From Clostridiales bacterium (GTDB lineage Bacteria; Bacillota; Clostridia; Oscillospirales; CAG-272): a stretch of DNA of 8,577 bases. The stretch's first letter is position 1; every line of letters begins with the position of its first letter. The stretch is taken from positions 1 to 8,577 of the forward strand of contig JAGZAC010000057.1 in NCBI GenBank assembly GCA_018370615.1, written 5' to 3'. Positions 1 to 5,522 of this stretch are shown here, one piece after another. Under the pieces are notes generated by a model, which saw only the letters and a list, made by a program, of their open reading frames with translations, had not been told where the DNA came from and made no database searches. The position numbers and the translations under genes were made by a program.

Positions 1-24
1 CTTTGATCTTTTTTGGAGGACCCA

Positions 25-279
25 ATGGCATTAACCTGTATAAATGCAGCAGGTGCCTGCAGCGGCTGCGGCGCGTGCATGGAACCGCTGCAATGTTCCA
101 TATGTGGTACAGCTATTTTTCCGCCTTTTTATACTTCCAAATATGTGCAAATTTGCAAAGTATGTGCGGCAGCAGGCGGTGGAGGGAAATGTGTGCTCTG
201 CGGCCGTTCCTCCGATATGCTTGTTTGTACCGGCTGTCGGAGAAATAAACGTCAGCGGGCAGACTTTATAAGAAGTTGA
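25..279 (+). CDS. Small cysteine-rich protein with several CxxC pairs, unknown function
   Basis: This 84-residue protein has twelve cysteines, at about residues 5, 12, 15, 18, 24, 27, 44, 47, 56, 59, 68 and 71. The first cluster (C12-x2-C15-x2-C18-x5-C24) looks loosely like an iron-sulfur ligand set. The pairs 24/27 with 44/47, and 56/59 with 68/71, are spaced like two zinc ribbons. No catalytic domain, signal peptide or membrane segment is visible, and the tail is basic. ATG at 25 is chosen because GGAGGA at 15-20 lies 4 nt upstream; an in-frame TTG at 13 would sit inside that site. A second cysteine-rich gene follows 21 nt later, so the two are probably co-transcribed. I do not recognise the family. 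Metal binding is inferred from cysteine spacing alone. Confidence 0.7.
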   Translation: MALTCINAAGACSGCGACMEPLQCSICGTAIFPPFYTSKYVQICKVCAAAGGGGKCVLCGRSSDMLVCTGCRRNKRQRADFIRS

Positions 280-300
280 TATAGAGAGGTACAAAAGATT

Positions 301-552
301 ATGGCGAATAAAGCGATAGATGCGCTGGCATTTTGTCCGTTTTATGTTTGCGAGGCAAAAACGACCATCACCTGTGAAGGTATTGTAGGGGCCTTTACGA
401 TCAGTAAATTTGAAAATGAGCATGCAAAAAGAGAGCATGAGAAAAATTTTTGCACGGGGCGTCACTGTCAGGGCTGCGGAGTATATTGCTCGCTGATGCA
501 GAACTATTGCCGTGTACATAAATTGCATGGGGAGGAAATATTGCGTCATTAA
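301..552 (+). CDS. Small Cys/His-rich protein, hypothetical, possibly of a prophage-associated family
   Basis: This 83-residue protein has cysteines at about 12, 17, 25, 51, 56, 59, 63 and 70, with His/Lys/Glu-rich sequence around residues 41-48. The pattern FCPFY near the start, ITCEG at 23-27 and a second cysteine cluster after residue 50 resembles short proteins I recall from Clostridia, often near phage-like genes. That recollection is weak and no function follows from it. A purine-rich site GAGAGG at 284-289 lies 11 nt before the ATG, a long but usable spacing. The gene follows the cysteine-rich gene at 25-279 on the same strand, and the terminator at 660-713 ends the transcript. It has no membrane segment or signal peptide. 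A zinc-binding fold is the likeliest reading but is not demonstrated. Confidence 0.65.
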   Translation: MANKAIDALAFCPFYVCEAKTTITCEGIVGAFTISKFENEHAKREHEKNFCTGRHCQGCGVYCSLMQNYCRVHKLHGEEILRH

Positions 553-659
553 ATCGGGGAGGAGATTCCGCCGTATACTTTTTATAAATTGGCTGCTTGT
601 ACAGTATCTTTTTATTCACGTTTCTACAGTGGCCCGGGGGACAGATAAGCGAATAAAAT

Positions 660-713
660 CAACCGGCTTTTCAGGGGTGCATTGTTCCTGATGCCGGTTG
701 TTTTTGTTATTTA
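660..713 (+). terminator. Intrinsic terminator between convergent genes, probably bidirectional
   Basis: The outer stem pairs 660-667 (CAACCGGC) with 693-700 (GCCGGTTG). An inner stem pairs 671-675 (TCAGG) with 687-691 (CCTGA). A T-rich tract starts at 701. On the + strand it ends the two cysteine-rich genes. Read on the - strand, the hairpin is followed by GATTTTATT, so it can also end the lipoprotein operon, whose stop codon (707-709) lies inside the + strand T tract. Confidence 0.85.
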
Positions 714-1615
714 GTTATCAGACAGCCTTCCTCGATGTTTACCGCTCCGTCGCAGTTTACTGCTTTGTCAGCGGCAGTTACGGTTACGGAGGCACCGGAT
801 ATAGCCACACTGTTTACTGCTTGGATGCCGTCGTCGGCACAGGTGCATTCCAATGTGCCGCCGGATATGGTGACAAATCCCTTGTCCGGTTCCGTCTCAT
901 TGTCAGATTTAATGGCGTCTGCGCACATGGTAACCGTAATGCTTCCGTCCAATATGCGCACGCTGTCGTTGCCCTTCAATGCGTTTTTGCTGGCGTTGAC
1001 CGTCAGCGTTCCGCTGACAATCTTCAGATCATTTTTTGTACCGATGCCGTTGTTGCAATTGCCCAGTACTGTCAGTGCGCCGGTGCCGTTAATGGTGAGA
1101 TCGTCCTTGGAGAACAGACAGGCATTGGGTTCTGCACCGCTTTGCGTTACATAGTCCGACCCGTCGGACAAGGTGTTCTCACTGCCGGGGGCCAGGGTAA
1201 CCACCACTTTGTCGGCACTGGTAATGTTGATTGCTGCAGTCGTGCCGCAGTTTATGTTTACGCCGTCCAGCACAAGCTGTGCCTTTTCCGTTTTGGCAAG
1301 CGTAACCTGAACGCTTCCCGAAAATTCTCCCTGCAGCACGTAAGTGCCCTCCTGCTCAATCAGCAGTGTTCCCTCGGCAAGTGCAGCGCCGTCTCCGCTG
1401 ATTTGCGCTGCTTCTCCGTCAAAAAGGATTGTAGTGGAGGTCTCTAGATCCCATGTATCGGTCAAATCGAAGCTGGAATATTCAGCACTTGTTTCCGCAT
1501 CAGCTTCGGCGGATGTATTCTCTTGGGTGGTGGGTGCATATATAGTACCGTCTTGGGTTGTGCAGGCAGTGATTGTCAAAAGAAAAAGAAGGATGAGGCA
1601 ACAAATTTTTTTCAT
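707..1615 (-). CDS. Lipoprotein with Cthe_2159-like beta-helix carbohydrate-binding domain (DUF4353 type)
   Basis: This 302-residue protein is predicted to be secreted and lipid-anchored. A basic start (MKK), a hydrophobic run at residues 4-17 and the lipobox ITAC ending at C18 form a lipoprotein signal. A Thr/Ser/Ala/Glu-rich linker follows to about residue 50. Residues 85-300 are short beta-helix-like repeats such as DDLTINGTGALTV, NDLKIVSGTLTV, DSVRILDGSITV and GFVTISGGTLE. Asp-rich turns (DAIKSDNE, ADDGIQA) match the calcium-binding turns of the Cthe_2159 family, known to bind acidic or cellulosic sugars. ATG at 1615 is chosen because of the signal peptide and the AGAGGA site 8 nt upstream. 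One base separates it from the DUF4956 stop codon, so the genes are coupled. It may hold an envelope or exopolysaccharide component; the ligand is unknown. Confidence 0.85.
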   Translation of the reverse strand: MKKICCLILLFLLTITACTTQDGTIYAPTTQENTSAEADAETSAEYSSFDLTDTWDLETSTTILFDGEAAQISGDGAALAEGTLLIEQEGTYVLQGEFSGSVQVTLAKTEKAQLVLDGVNINCGTTAAINITSADKVVVTLAPGSENTLSDGSDYVTQSGAEPNACLFSKDDLTINGTGALTVLGNCNNGIGTKNDLKIVSGTLTVNASKNALKGNDSVRILDGSITVTMCADAIKSDNETEPDKGFVTISGGTLECTCADDGIQAVNSVAISGASVTVTAADKAVNCDGAVNIEEGCLITK

Positions 1616-1616
1616 G

Positions 1617-2291
1617 CTACATTTCCTCTCTGGAGCGCTCTGTGCGACCGCAGCTGATTTCCAGGTTTCCGTTTCTGCAGCGAAGCGCATCGATAAACTG
1701 TTTTTCGGATGCAGTATTCCGAAGCCGAATTTGGTATTCCAGTTGGAATAGAGCGCCCATATGAACAGTTTTGACCTGCATCAATTCATGTTTGACTGTG
1801 TATTCCTGAAAAAGATCGTCAAAGACACCTTCGTAATCTAGATTTTCTGGAATGGTGATTTTCAGCGTTTTTTGGGCGGCGCCGGCGCTGCCGGCCCAAA
1901 GGCATGTATAGAGCATGCTTGCCAGCAGGACAATGATACACACAAGAACGGCAATGCCCACATAGCCCATACCGGTGCAAATCCCTACTGTCATGGCAAG
2001 AAAAATGCTGCAGATTTCTCTGGCAGTGCCGGGAATGCTGCGAAAACGTATCAGGCTGAAAGCGCCGGCCACTGCAATGCCGGCACCGATACTGCCGTTT
2101 ACCATATGGATGACTGTCTGGGAGATGAGGGGAATCAACGCCAGTGTAATGAGAAACCCTGGTGTGGAGCGGTTGCGAAAGCAGTGAGCCAGTGCGATCA
2201 ACGCTCCCAGGATTAGAGAGGTCCCGGTGCAGATGAGAAAGGACACCGCGTCCATAGATGTGCCTATTACAGAGGTAAAAAAGATATTCAT
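1617..2291 (-). CDS. DUF4956 family integral membrane protein
   Basis: This 224-residue protein has a membrane-embedded N-terminal half and a soluble C-terminal domain. Hydrophobic segments lie at about residues 14-36, 46-63, 66-82 and 95-132. Residues 77-110 carry the family signature: GAFSLIRFRSIPG, then a segment ending GICTGMGY. Residues 140-224 form a soluble alpha/beta-like tail, predicted cytoplasmic. ATG at 2291 has AAAGGA 7 nt upstream, inside the end of the VTC gene, and only 11 nt separate the two genes. DUF4956 proteins commonly sit beside VTC-domain polyphosphate polymerase genes, but their biochemical role is not established. A membrane partner or channel for the polymerase is an inference, by analogy with the membrane-bound yeast VTC complex. 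The family call is firm; the function is open. Confidence 0.9.
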   Translation of the reverse strand: MNIFFTSVIGTSMDAVSFLICTGTSLILGALIALAHCFRNRSTPGFLITLALIPLISQTVIHMVNGSIGAGIAVAGAFSLIRFRSIPGTAREICSIFLAMTVGICTGMGYVGIAVLVCIIVLLASMLYTCLWAGSAGAAQKTLKITIPENLDYEGVFDDLFQEYTVKHELMQVKTVHMGALFQLEYQIRLRNTASEKQFIDALRCRNGNLEISCGRTERSREEM

Positions 2292-2302
2292 ATATGCTTC
2301 CT

Positions 2303-2995
2303 TTATATCGTGCTGTTCAGCATGGCTTCATATGCCTTGCCGTATTTGGAAAACGGAACGGGAAAACAGGAAACTTCGCTGAGCAGCCGGACCAGCCAAA
2401 GAGGAAGAGCGCCGACGAACTTCAGTTCCATAATTTTCCATCCATCTTCCAACAGCGGTGTGCCTGCCGCCGGAATCGCCAGATCGATGGGATTGGTCCT
2501 CCAACGTACATTGGAATCAAAGGTGATGCGCAGGTTTGGGTCCTCCTGCCCAATGAGAGAGATGCGGCTGTAGGTCATAGATATTGCCGGCTGTATCTGT
2601 GGGTAGAAATCCAGCATATACCCAATTTCTCTTGCAATTTGACTGTCGTTTTCAGGAGTACGAAGAAATTCCAATGCCTCCCGATAGGGCATGGCGATCC
2701 GGCGTTTGTACACGGTTTTGTTGTATTTTCGTTTCATTTCTATATAAGCGGTATCGTGATCCTCAGGACGCCCATAGGTGCGCAGACGCAGCTTTTCCTT
2801 GAATACCGGCTTTTCTATGGAACGGCGGACCAACAAAAAATCAGGAGTGTCATAATATATTGTATAAATGTCCGTGTTGCCATATGCGTCCGGCAGAGTG
2901 TACTCCTGTAGTACGTTTATCAGCTGCCCATACTGTCCGACAGACAGGAGATATTTTTTTTCAGACCGTTCAAATGTGCTGGTGTAGGCTTGCAT
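2303..2995 (-). CDS. VTC-domain polyphosphate polymerase family protein
   Basis: This 230-residue protein is a single VTC domain of the triphosphate tunnel fold, which in yeast Vtc4 makes inorganic polyphosphate from ATP. The expected tunnel residues are visible: FERSEKKY at 8-15, IYYDT at 46-50, KEKLRLR at 66-72, EMKRK at 86-90 with basic residues through R99, YSR at 142-144, RITFD at 156-160, MELK at 189-192 and SKYGK near 216-220. From memory these line up with the Vtc4 lysines, arginines and metal-binding glutamate. No membrane segment is present, which suits a partner role with the DUF4956 protein next door. ATG at 2995 starts just before the domain. Its ribosome site is weak, but the promoter at 3029-3057 lies just upstream and excludes a longer start. 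It is the first gene of a three-gene operon. Confidence 0.9.
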   Translation of the reverse strand: MQAYTSTFERSEKKYLLSVGQYGQLINVLQEYTLPDAYGNTDIYTIYYDTPDFLLVRRSIEKPVFKEKLRLRTYGRPEDHDTAYIEMKRKYNKTVYKRRIAMPYREALEFLRTPENDSQIAREIGYMLDFYPQIQPAISMTYSRISLIGQEDPNLRITFDSNVRWRTNPIDLAIPAAGTPLLEDGWKIMELKFVGALPLWLVRLLSEVSCFPVPFSKYGKAYEAMLNSTI

Positions 2996-3028
2996 ACAAG
3001 TGTACCCGTAAAACGATATCTTTTTTAC

Positions 3029-3057
3029 AGTATAACAAAATATGCCGCTCTCGGCAA
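3029..3057 (-). promoter_or_regulatory. Sigma-A type promoter of the VTC-DUF4956-lipoprotein operon
   Basis: On the - strand, a -35 box TTGCCG (3057-3052) and a -10 box TATACT (3034-3029) are separated by exactly 17 nt. Transcription would start near 3022, giving a leader of about 27 nt before the ATG at 2995. It lies downstream of the hisS terminator, so the operon is transcribed independently of hisS. Confidence 0.75.
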
Positions 3058-3080
3058 GAGGAAAACATAAGGAATCTATG

Positions 3081-3106
3081 AAAAAAAGAGGGAATGCTCC
3101 CTCTTT
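3081..3106 (-). terminator. Intrinsic terminator of hisS
   Basis: On the - strand, AAAGAGGGA and TCCCTCTTT form a 9-bp stem with a 4-nt loop (GCAT), followed by a run of T. It begins about 5 nt after the hisS stop codon at 3112-3114. Its symmetry would also allow weak termination in the other direction. Confidence 0.9.
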
Positions 3107-3111
3107 TTCTT

Positions 3112-4347
3112 TCAGGACAGCTCCTGAAGTTCTTGCAAATCTGTCCCCACGAAATAATCGTACCCTCTTTCCGCAAATCGGCTCAGCTGCTTGCCCTGCT
3201 TTTTCCCCCGCTCGCAAAGGGTGACATCATATTCTGCCCGCAGTTCATCTGCCTTTTTGCAGGCGGCCACAAAGCTGTCCGTATCGTAAAGCACTACCAC
3301 TTTCTTTCGGCCGTTCGGAATGGCGTAATTTCCTTTTTCCTTCAAAATAGAGAAAATCCGTTCAAACCCGATGGAAAAGCCCACCGCGGGAACATTCTCC
3401 CCGATAAACTTGCCGATAAGCTTGTCGTAGCGCCCGCCGCCGCCGATGGCGCCGGAAAATTCTTCACTGGCGATTTCAAACACCGTTCCGGTATAATATC
3501 CCTGCCCGCGAACGAGGGAAATATCAAACACTGTTTTGACTTCCCCTGCAGACAGAGTATTTACTGCATCCATAATATATTGCAGCCGCTCTGCTGCACT
3601 GCTGTCTCCTACCAGTCTAGCGACTGCGTCCAAAGTGACGGCGTCCCCGCCGAAGAACTGACAGAATCGGTCGACGGTGTCCTGGGGATAGCCCTTTTCC
3701 AGCAGCTCCTCACATACGCCTGTAATGCCGATTTTGTCCAGCTTGTCAAAGGTAATGCACACAGAGTCCAGCGTATCCTCGGAAAATCCCACGGCGGACA
3801 GGGCACTGCGCAGGAGACTGCGGTCGTTGAGCCGGATGTTGAAGGCGCCGACGCCTGTTTTTTGCAGGGCTCTGGCAGTGGTCAGAATCAGTTCAATTTC
3901 ACATTCCGGCGCAGTGCTGCCAATGATGTCGATGTCGCACTGGACGAATTCCCTCAGCCGTCCCCGCTGGGCACGCTCCGCCCGGTACACCCGGTCGATT
4001 TGAATGGCCTTGAAAGGGGTCATCAGATGGGAGCGGTTGTTGGCAAAATATCTGCAAAGGGGAAGGGTAAGATCGTACCGCAGCCCCATATCGGAAAGCT
4101 GCTTTTCATCTCCTGCCTCCAGGGCCCGCTGCAGCTTGTCCCCACGCTTGAGTATTTTGAAAATCAAATTCAGATTATCGCCGCCGTCGCTTTTGTCTAG
4201 ATTTTCTGCATCCTCCAAAATGGGGGTGATAATATGTTCAAACCCGGCATTTTTGTATGTGTCTAAAATTACAGATTGCAGGTAGTCTCGAATTTCTGCA
4301 TCTGCCGGCAAATAATCGTTTGTTCCTTTTACTGTTTGTGTTTTCAT
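3112..4347 (-). CDS. hisS: Histidyl-tRNA synthetase (HisRS), archaeal/eukaryotic-like sequence type, short C-terminal domain
   Basis: HisRS charges tRNA-His with histidine in the cytoplasm. This 411-residue protein shows the class II core: motif 1 at about 36-45 (GFEHIITPIL), RYDLT at 90-94, motif 2 at 113-137 with R122 and REFVQCDIDIIG, the histidine motif at 278-287 (LVRGQGYYTG, where LVRGLDYYT is usual), GGGGRYD at 302-308 and motif 3 ending GFER at 327-330. The REFxQCDxDI wording resembles archaeal and eukaryotic enzymes more than E. coli HisRS. The anticodon-binding domain (about 347-411) retains ERGKKQGKQL but appears to stop some 20-30 residues early. ATG at 4347 begins the usual KGTNDYLP start. 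A promoter ends 35 nt upstream, ruling out the longer reading frame; AAGGGA lies only 3 nt before the ATG. No T-box is present. It could be the main HisRS or a second copy. Confidence 0.9.
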   Translation of the reverse strand: MKTQTVKGTNDYLPADAEIRDYLQSVILDTYKNAGFEHIITPILEDAENLDKSDGGDNLNLIFKILKRGDKLQRALEAGDEKQLSDMGLRYDLTLPLCRYFANNRSHLMTPFKAIQIDRVYRAERAQRGRLREFVQCDIDIIGSTAPECEIELILTTARALQKTGVGAFNIRLNDRSLLRSALSAVGFSEDTLDSVCITFDKLDKIGITGVCEELLEKGYPQDTVDRFCQFFGGDAVTLDAVARLVGDSSAAERLQYIMDAVNTLSAGEVKTVFDISLVRGQGYYTGTVFEIASEEFSGAIGGGGRYDKLIGKFIGENVPAVGFSIGFERIFSILKEKGNYAIPNGRKKVVVLYDTDSFVAACKKADELRAEYDVTLCERGKKQGKQLSRFAERGYDYFVGTDLQELQELS

Positions 4348-4381
4348 GAATCCCTTGTAGACCTTTCCACAGATTGGAACA

Positions 4382-4410
4382 ATTTTATCATTAATGCTGC
4401 ATTTTGTCAA
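4382..4410 (-). promoter_or_regulatory. Sigma-A promoter of hisS
   Basis: On the - strand, TTGACA (4410-4405) and TAAAAT (4387-4382) are separated by exactly 17 nt. Transcription should start near 4375, leaving a leader of about 28 nt. That is too short for a T-box or other riboswitch, so expression is probably constitutive or controlled elsewhere. The -35 box lies 17 nt from the edge of the first repeat module. Confidence 0.85.
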
Positions 4411-4426
4411 GAGAGGAGGGGCATTC

Positions 4427-4626
4427 ACAACCCATCCGTCATGGCTCCGCCATGCCACCTCCCCTTACACAGGGGAGGCTTGGGTTAGTTGCAGGCCCCC
4501 TTATGGGGAGTTGCCCGCGGAGCTTCACCTCCAATAGGCCCCTTGTAGGGAGCTATCGGAGAAGCTTTACCCCAAATAAGGCTCTCCTGTGCAAGGAGCT
4601 GTCAGCGTAGCTGACTGAGGGGTTGT
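4427..4626. repeat. Composite palindromic repeat module 1 (A-B-B-A' arrangement)
   Basis: This 200-nt block has inverted ends: it opens ACAACCCATCCGTC and closes GACTGAGGGGTTGT. Unit A (4427-4479) holds two hairpins, CATGGC/GCCATG and CTCCCC/GGGGAG with loop TTACACA. Two B units follow (about 4494-4537 and 4538-4578), each opening GGCCCC and containing a GAAGCTT-like core. An inverted A unit (4580-4626) has hairpins CTCC/GGAG and GTCAGC/GCTGAC. The same units recur at 5025-5608. It resembles a mobile miniature element or extragenic palindromic repeat; no transposase or target duplication is visible. Confidence 0.85.
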
Positions 4627-4659
4627 TCAACAATTTTTTCCATAATTTTCATAAAACAG

Positions 4660-4688
4660 TTGACATCTCTCCTACCGAATGCTATAAT
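4660..4688 (+). promoter_or_regulatory. Consensus sigma-A promoter of the putative non-coding RNA
   Basis: A perfect -35 box TTGACA (4660-4665) and a perfect -10 box TATAAT (4683-4688) are separated by 17 nt. Transcription would start near 4695 and run right. No start codon with a ribosome site follows, but a strong terminator lies about 220 nt downstream. It is the strongest promoter match in the window, which suggests an abundant RNA. Confidence 0.85.
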
Positions 4689-4827
4689 GTACAAAACGAA
4701 ACATAGTCCCACCGGCAGGACATAAAAGAACGTCGGCAGGGAAGCTGAACTGGCATTCAGCTTCTCCGAATGTATATGTGCAGGAACACATACACACCCA
4801 CCGGAATTCCGGCACCGACTTATAAGC

Positions 4828-4856
4828 ATTATAGCATACCTATTTCTATTTTACAA
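4828..4856 (-). promoter_or_regulatory. Promoter-like sequence opposing the non-coding RNA gene
   Basis: On the - strand, TTGTAA (4856-4851) and TATAAT (4833-4828) are separated by 17 nt. Transcription would start near 4821 and run left, antisense to the first half of the putative RNA. No gene with a ribosome site follows, and hisS has its own promoter. It may be a real antisense promoter or simply AU-rich sequence inside the RNA gene. Confidence 0.45.
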
Positions 4857-4916
4857 GGGGTGTCGAAACTTTTCCAGAGTTTTTGTCTCCGGTGGCAATT
4901 GCGAACGAAAAAATCG

Positions 4917-4955
4917 GGCGTATGTGTAAGAAGCACATGCGCCTGTTTTTATTTT
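4917..4955 (+). terminator. Strong intrinsic terminator of the putative non-coding RNA
   Basis: GGCGTATGTG (4917-4926) pairs with CACATGCGCC (4934-4943) over 10 bp, including one G-T pair, with a 7-nt loop. It is followed by TGTTTTTATTTT (4944-4955). Only + strand transcription gives the U tract after the hairpin, which sets the strand of the RNA gene. Confidence 0.92.
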
Positions 4956-5024
4956 GCCGGAAAGGATGTGGTGCATTTTGTCAGATCCATACAGGCATGG
5001 GATGGAATCAAATAGTGGTATGGA

Positions 5025-5141
5025 ACAACCCCTCCGTCAGCTAACGCTGACACCTCCCCTTACGCAGGGGAGGCTTAAGAACGAAAAAGTCCCCCTTGTG
5101 CAAAGGGGGATGGCTTCACGCAGTGAAGCCAGGGGGATTGT
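5025..5141. repeat. Composite palindromic repeat module 2 (A-C arrangement)
   Basis: Unit A (5025-5074) has hairpin 1 GTCAGC/GCTGAC and hairpin 2 CTCCCC/GGGGAG. Unit C (5091-5141) has CCCCC/GGGGG and a 9-bp stem TGGCTTCAC/GTGAAGCCA, then ends GGGGGATTGT. The module therefore begins ACAACCCC and ends with its approximate inverse. It starts about 70 nt after the terminator of the putative RNA gene. Confidence 0.85.
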
Positions 5142-5148
5142 CTTATTA

Positions 5149-5311
5149 ACAACCCCTCCGACTCGCCTTTGGCGAGCCACCTCCCCTTACACAGGGGAGG
5201 CTTTAGGTGAAGTAAGGCCCCCTTGTGGGGAGCTATCGGCGAAGCTTCGCTTCCAAAGGCCCCCTTGTGCAAAGGGGGCTGGCTCCGCGCATGCGGAGAC
5301 TGGGGGATTGT
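5149..5311. repeat. Composite palindromic repeat module 3 (A-B-C arrangement)
   Basis: Unit A (5149-5201) has hairpin 1 CTCGCC/GGCGAG and hairpin 2 CTCCCC/GGGGAG. One B unit (about 5216-5257) carries the palindrome GCGAAGCTTCGC. Unit C (5260-5311) has CCCCC/GGGGG and CTCCGC/GCGGAG, then GGGGGATTGT. It lies 7 nt after module 2. Confidence 0.85.
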
Positions 5312-5318
5312 CTTACGA

Positions 5319-5516
5319 ACAACCCTTCCGTCAGCTAACGCTGACACCTCCCCTTGCACAGGGGAGGCTTTAGGTGAAGTAAGGCCCCCTTGTGGGAAGC
5401 GACCAGTGAAGCTCTACCTCCAAAAGTCCCCCATGTAGGGAGTTGCCCGCGAAGCTCCACCTCCAAAAAGGCCCCCTTGTGTAAAGGGGGCTCCCGCGTA
5501 GCGGGTGGGGGATTGT
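5319..5516. repeat. Composite palindromic repeat module 4 (A-B-B-C arrangement)
   Basis: Unit A (5319-5368) repeats the GTCAGC/GCTGAC hairpin of module 2 and a CTCCCC/GGGGAG hairpin with loop TTGCACA. Two B units follow (about 5383-5425 and 5427-5469). Unit C (5472-5516) has CCCCC/GGGGG and CCCGC/GCGGG, then GGGGGATTGT. It lies 7 nt after module 3. Confidence 0.85.
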
Positions 5517-5522
5517 TATCAT

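Larger units (their letters stand above)
4695..4955 (+). ncRNA. Putative structured non-coding RNA of about 255 nt, family not recognised
   Basis: The segment runs from a consensus promoter to an intrinsic terminator with no credible protein gene. Its ends pair: 4709-4715 (CCACCGG) with 4889-4895 (CCGGTGG), extended after a bulge by GACA 4719-4722 with TGTC 4884-4887 and AAAA 4724-4727 with TTTT 4880-4883. Inside, GTCGG 4732-4736 pairs with CCGAC 4815-4819 and encloses three hairpins: 4741-4749/4756-4764 (9 bp), 4771-4780/4787-4796 (9 of 10 pairs) and the palindrome CCGGAATTCCGG at 4801-4812. Positions 4820-4879 are AU-rich and may be mostly single-stranded. The general shape, a closing stem around a large interior, recalls 6S RNA. 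I do not see the hallmark sequences of tmRNA, SRP RNA or RNase P RNA. It could be a raiA-type, 6S-like or undescribed RNA. Confidence 0.65.

Noticed and set aside
698..1447. Long open frame on the + strand, 249 codons
   Set aside because: It is antisense to the lipoprotein gene, has no ribosome site, and its protein shows no domain. The - strand frame has a signal peptide, a lipobox and beta-helix repeats.
2996..3217. Longer N-terminus for the VTC gene
   Set aside because: The extension runs through the promoter at 3029-3057, the hisS terminator and the end of hisS.
3094..4200. Open frame of 368 codons on the + strand
   Set aside because: It lies opposite hisS, whose class II synthetase motifs, promoter and terminator are clear. 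The antisense frame is a by-product of codon bias.
4348..4660. T-box riboswitch upstream of hisS
   Set aside because: The hisS promoter at 4382-4410 leaves a leader of only about 28 nt, and no T-box core sequence (AGGGTGG...) is seen farther upstream on the - strand.
4602..4829. A - strand frame with a hydrophobic stretch followed by basic residues, recalling a type I toxin peptide
   Set aside because: The ATG at 4829 falls within the -10 box of the only candidate promoter, no ribosome site precedes the hydrophobic part, and it runs into the repeat module.
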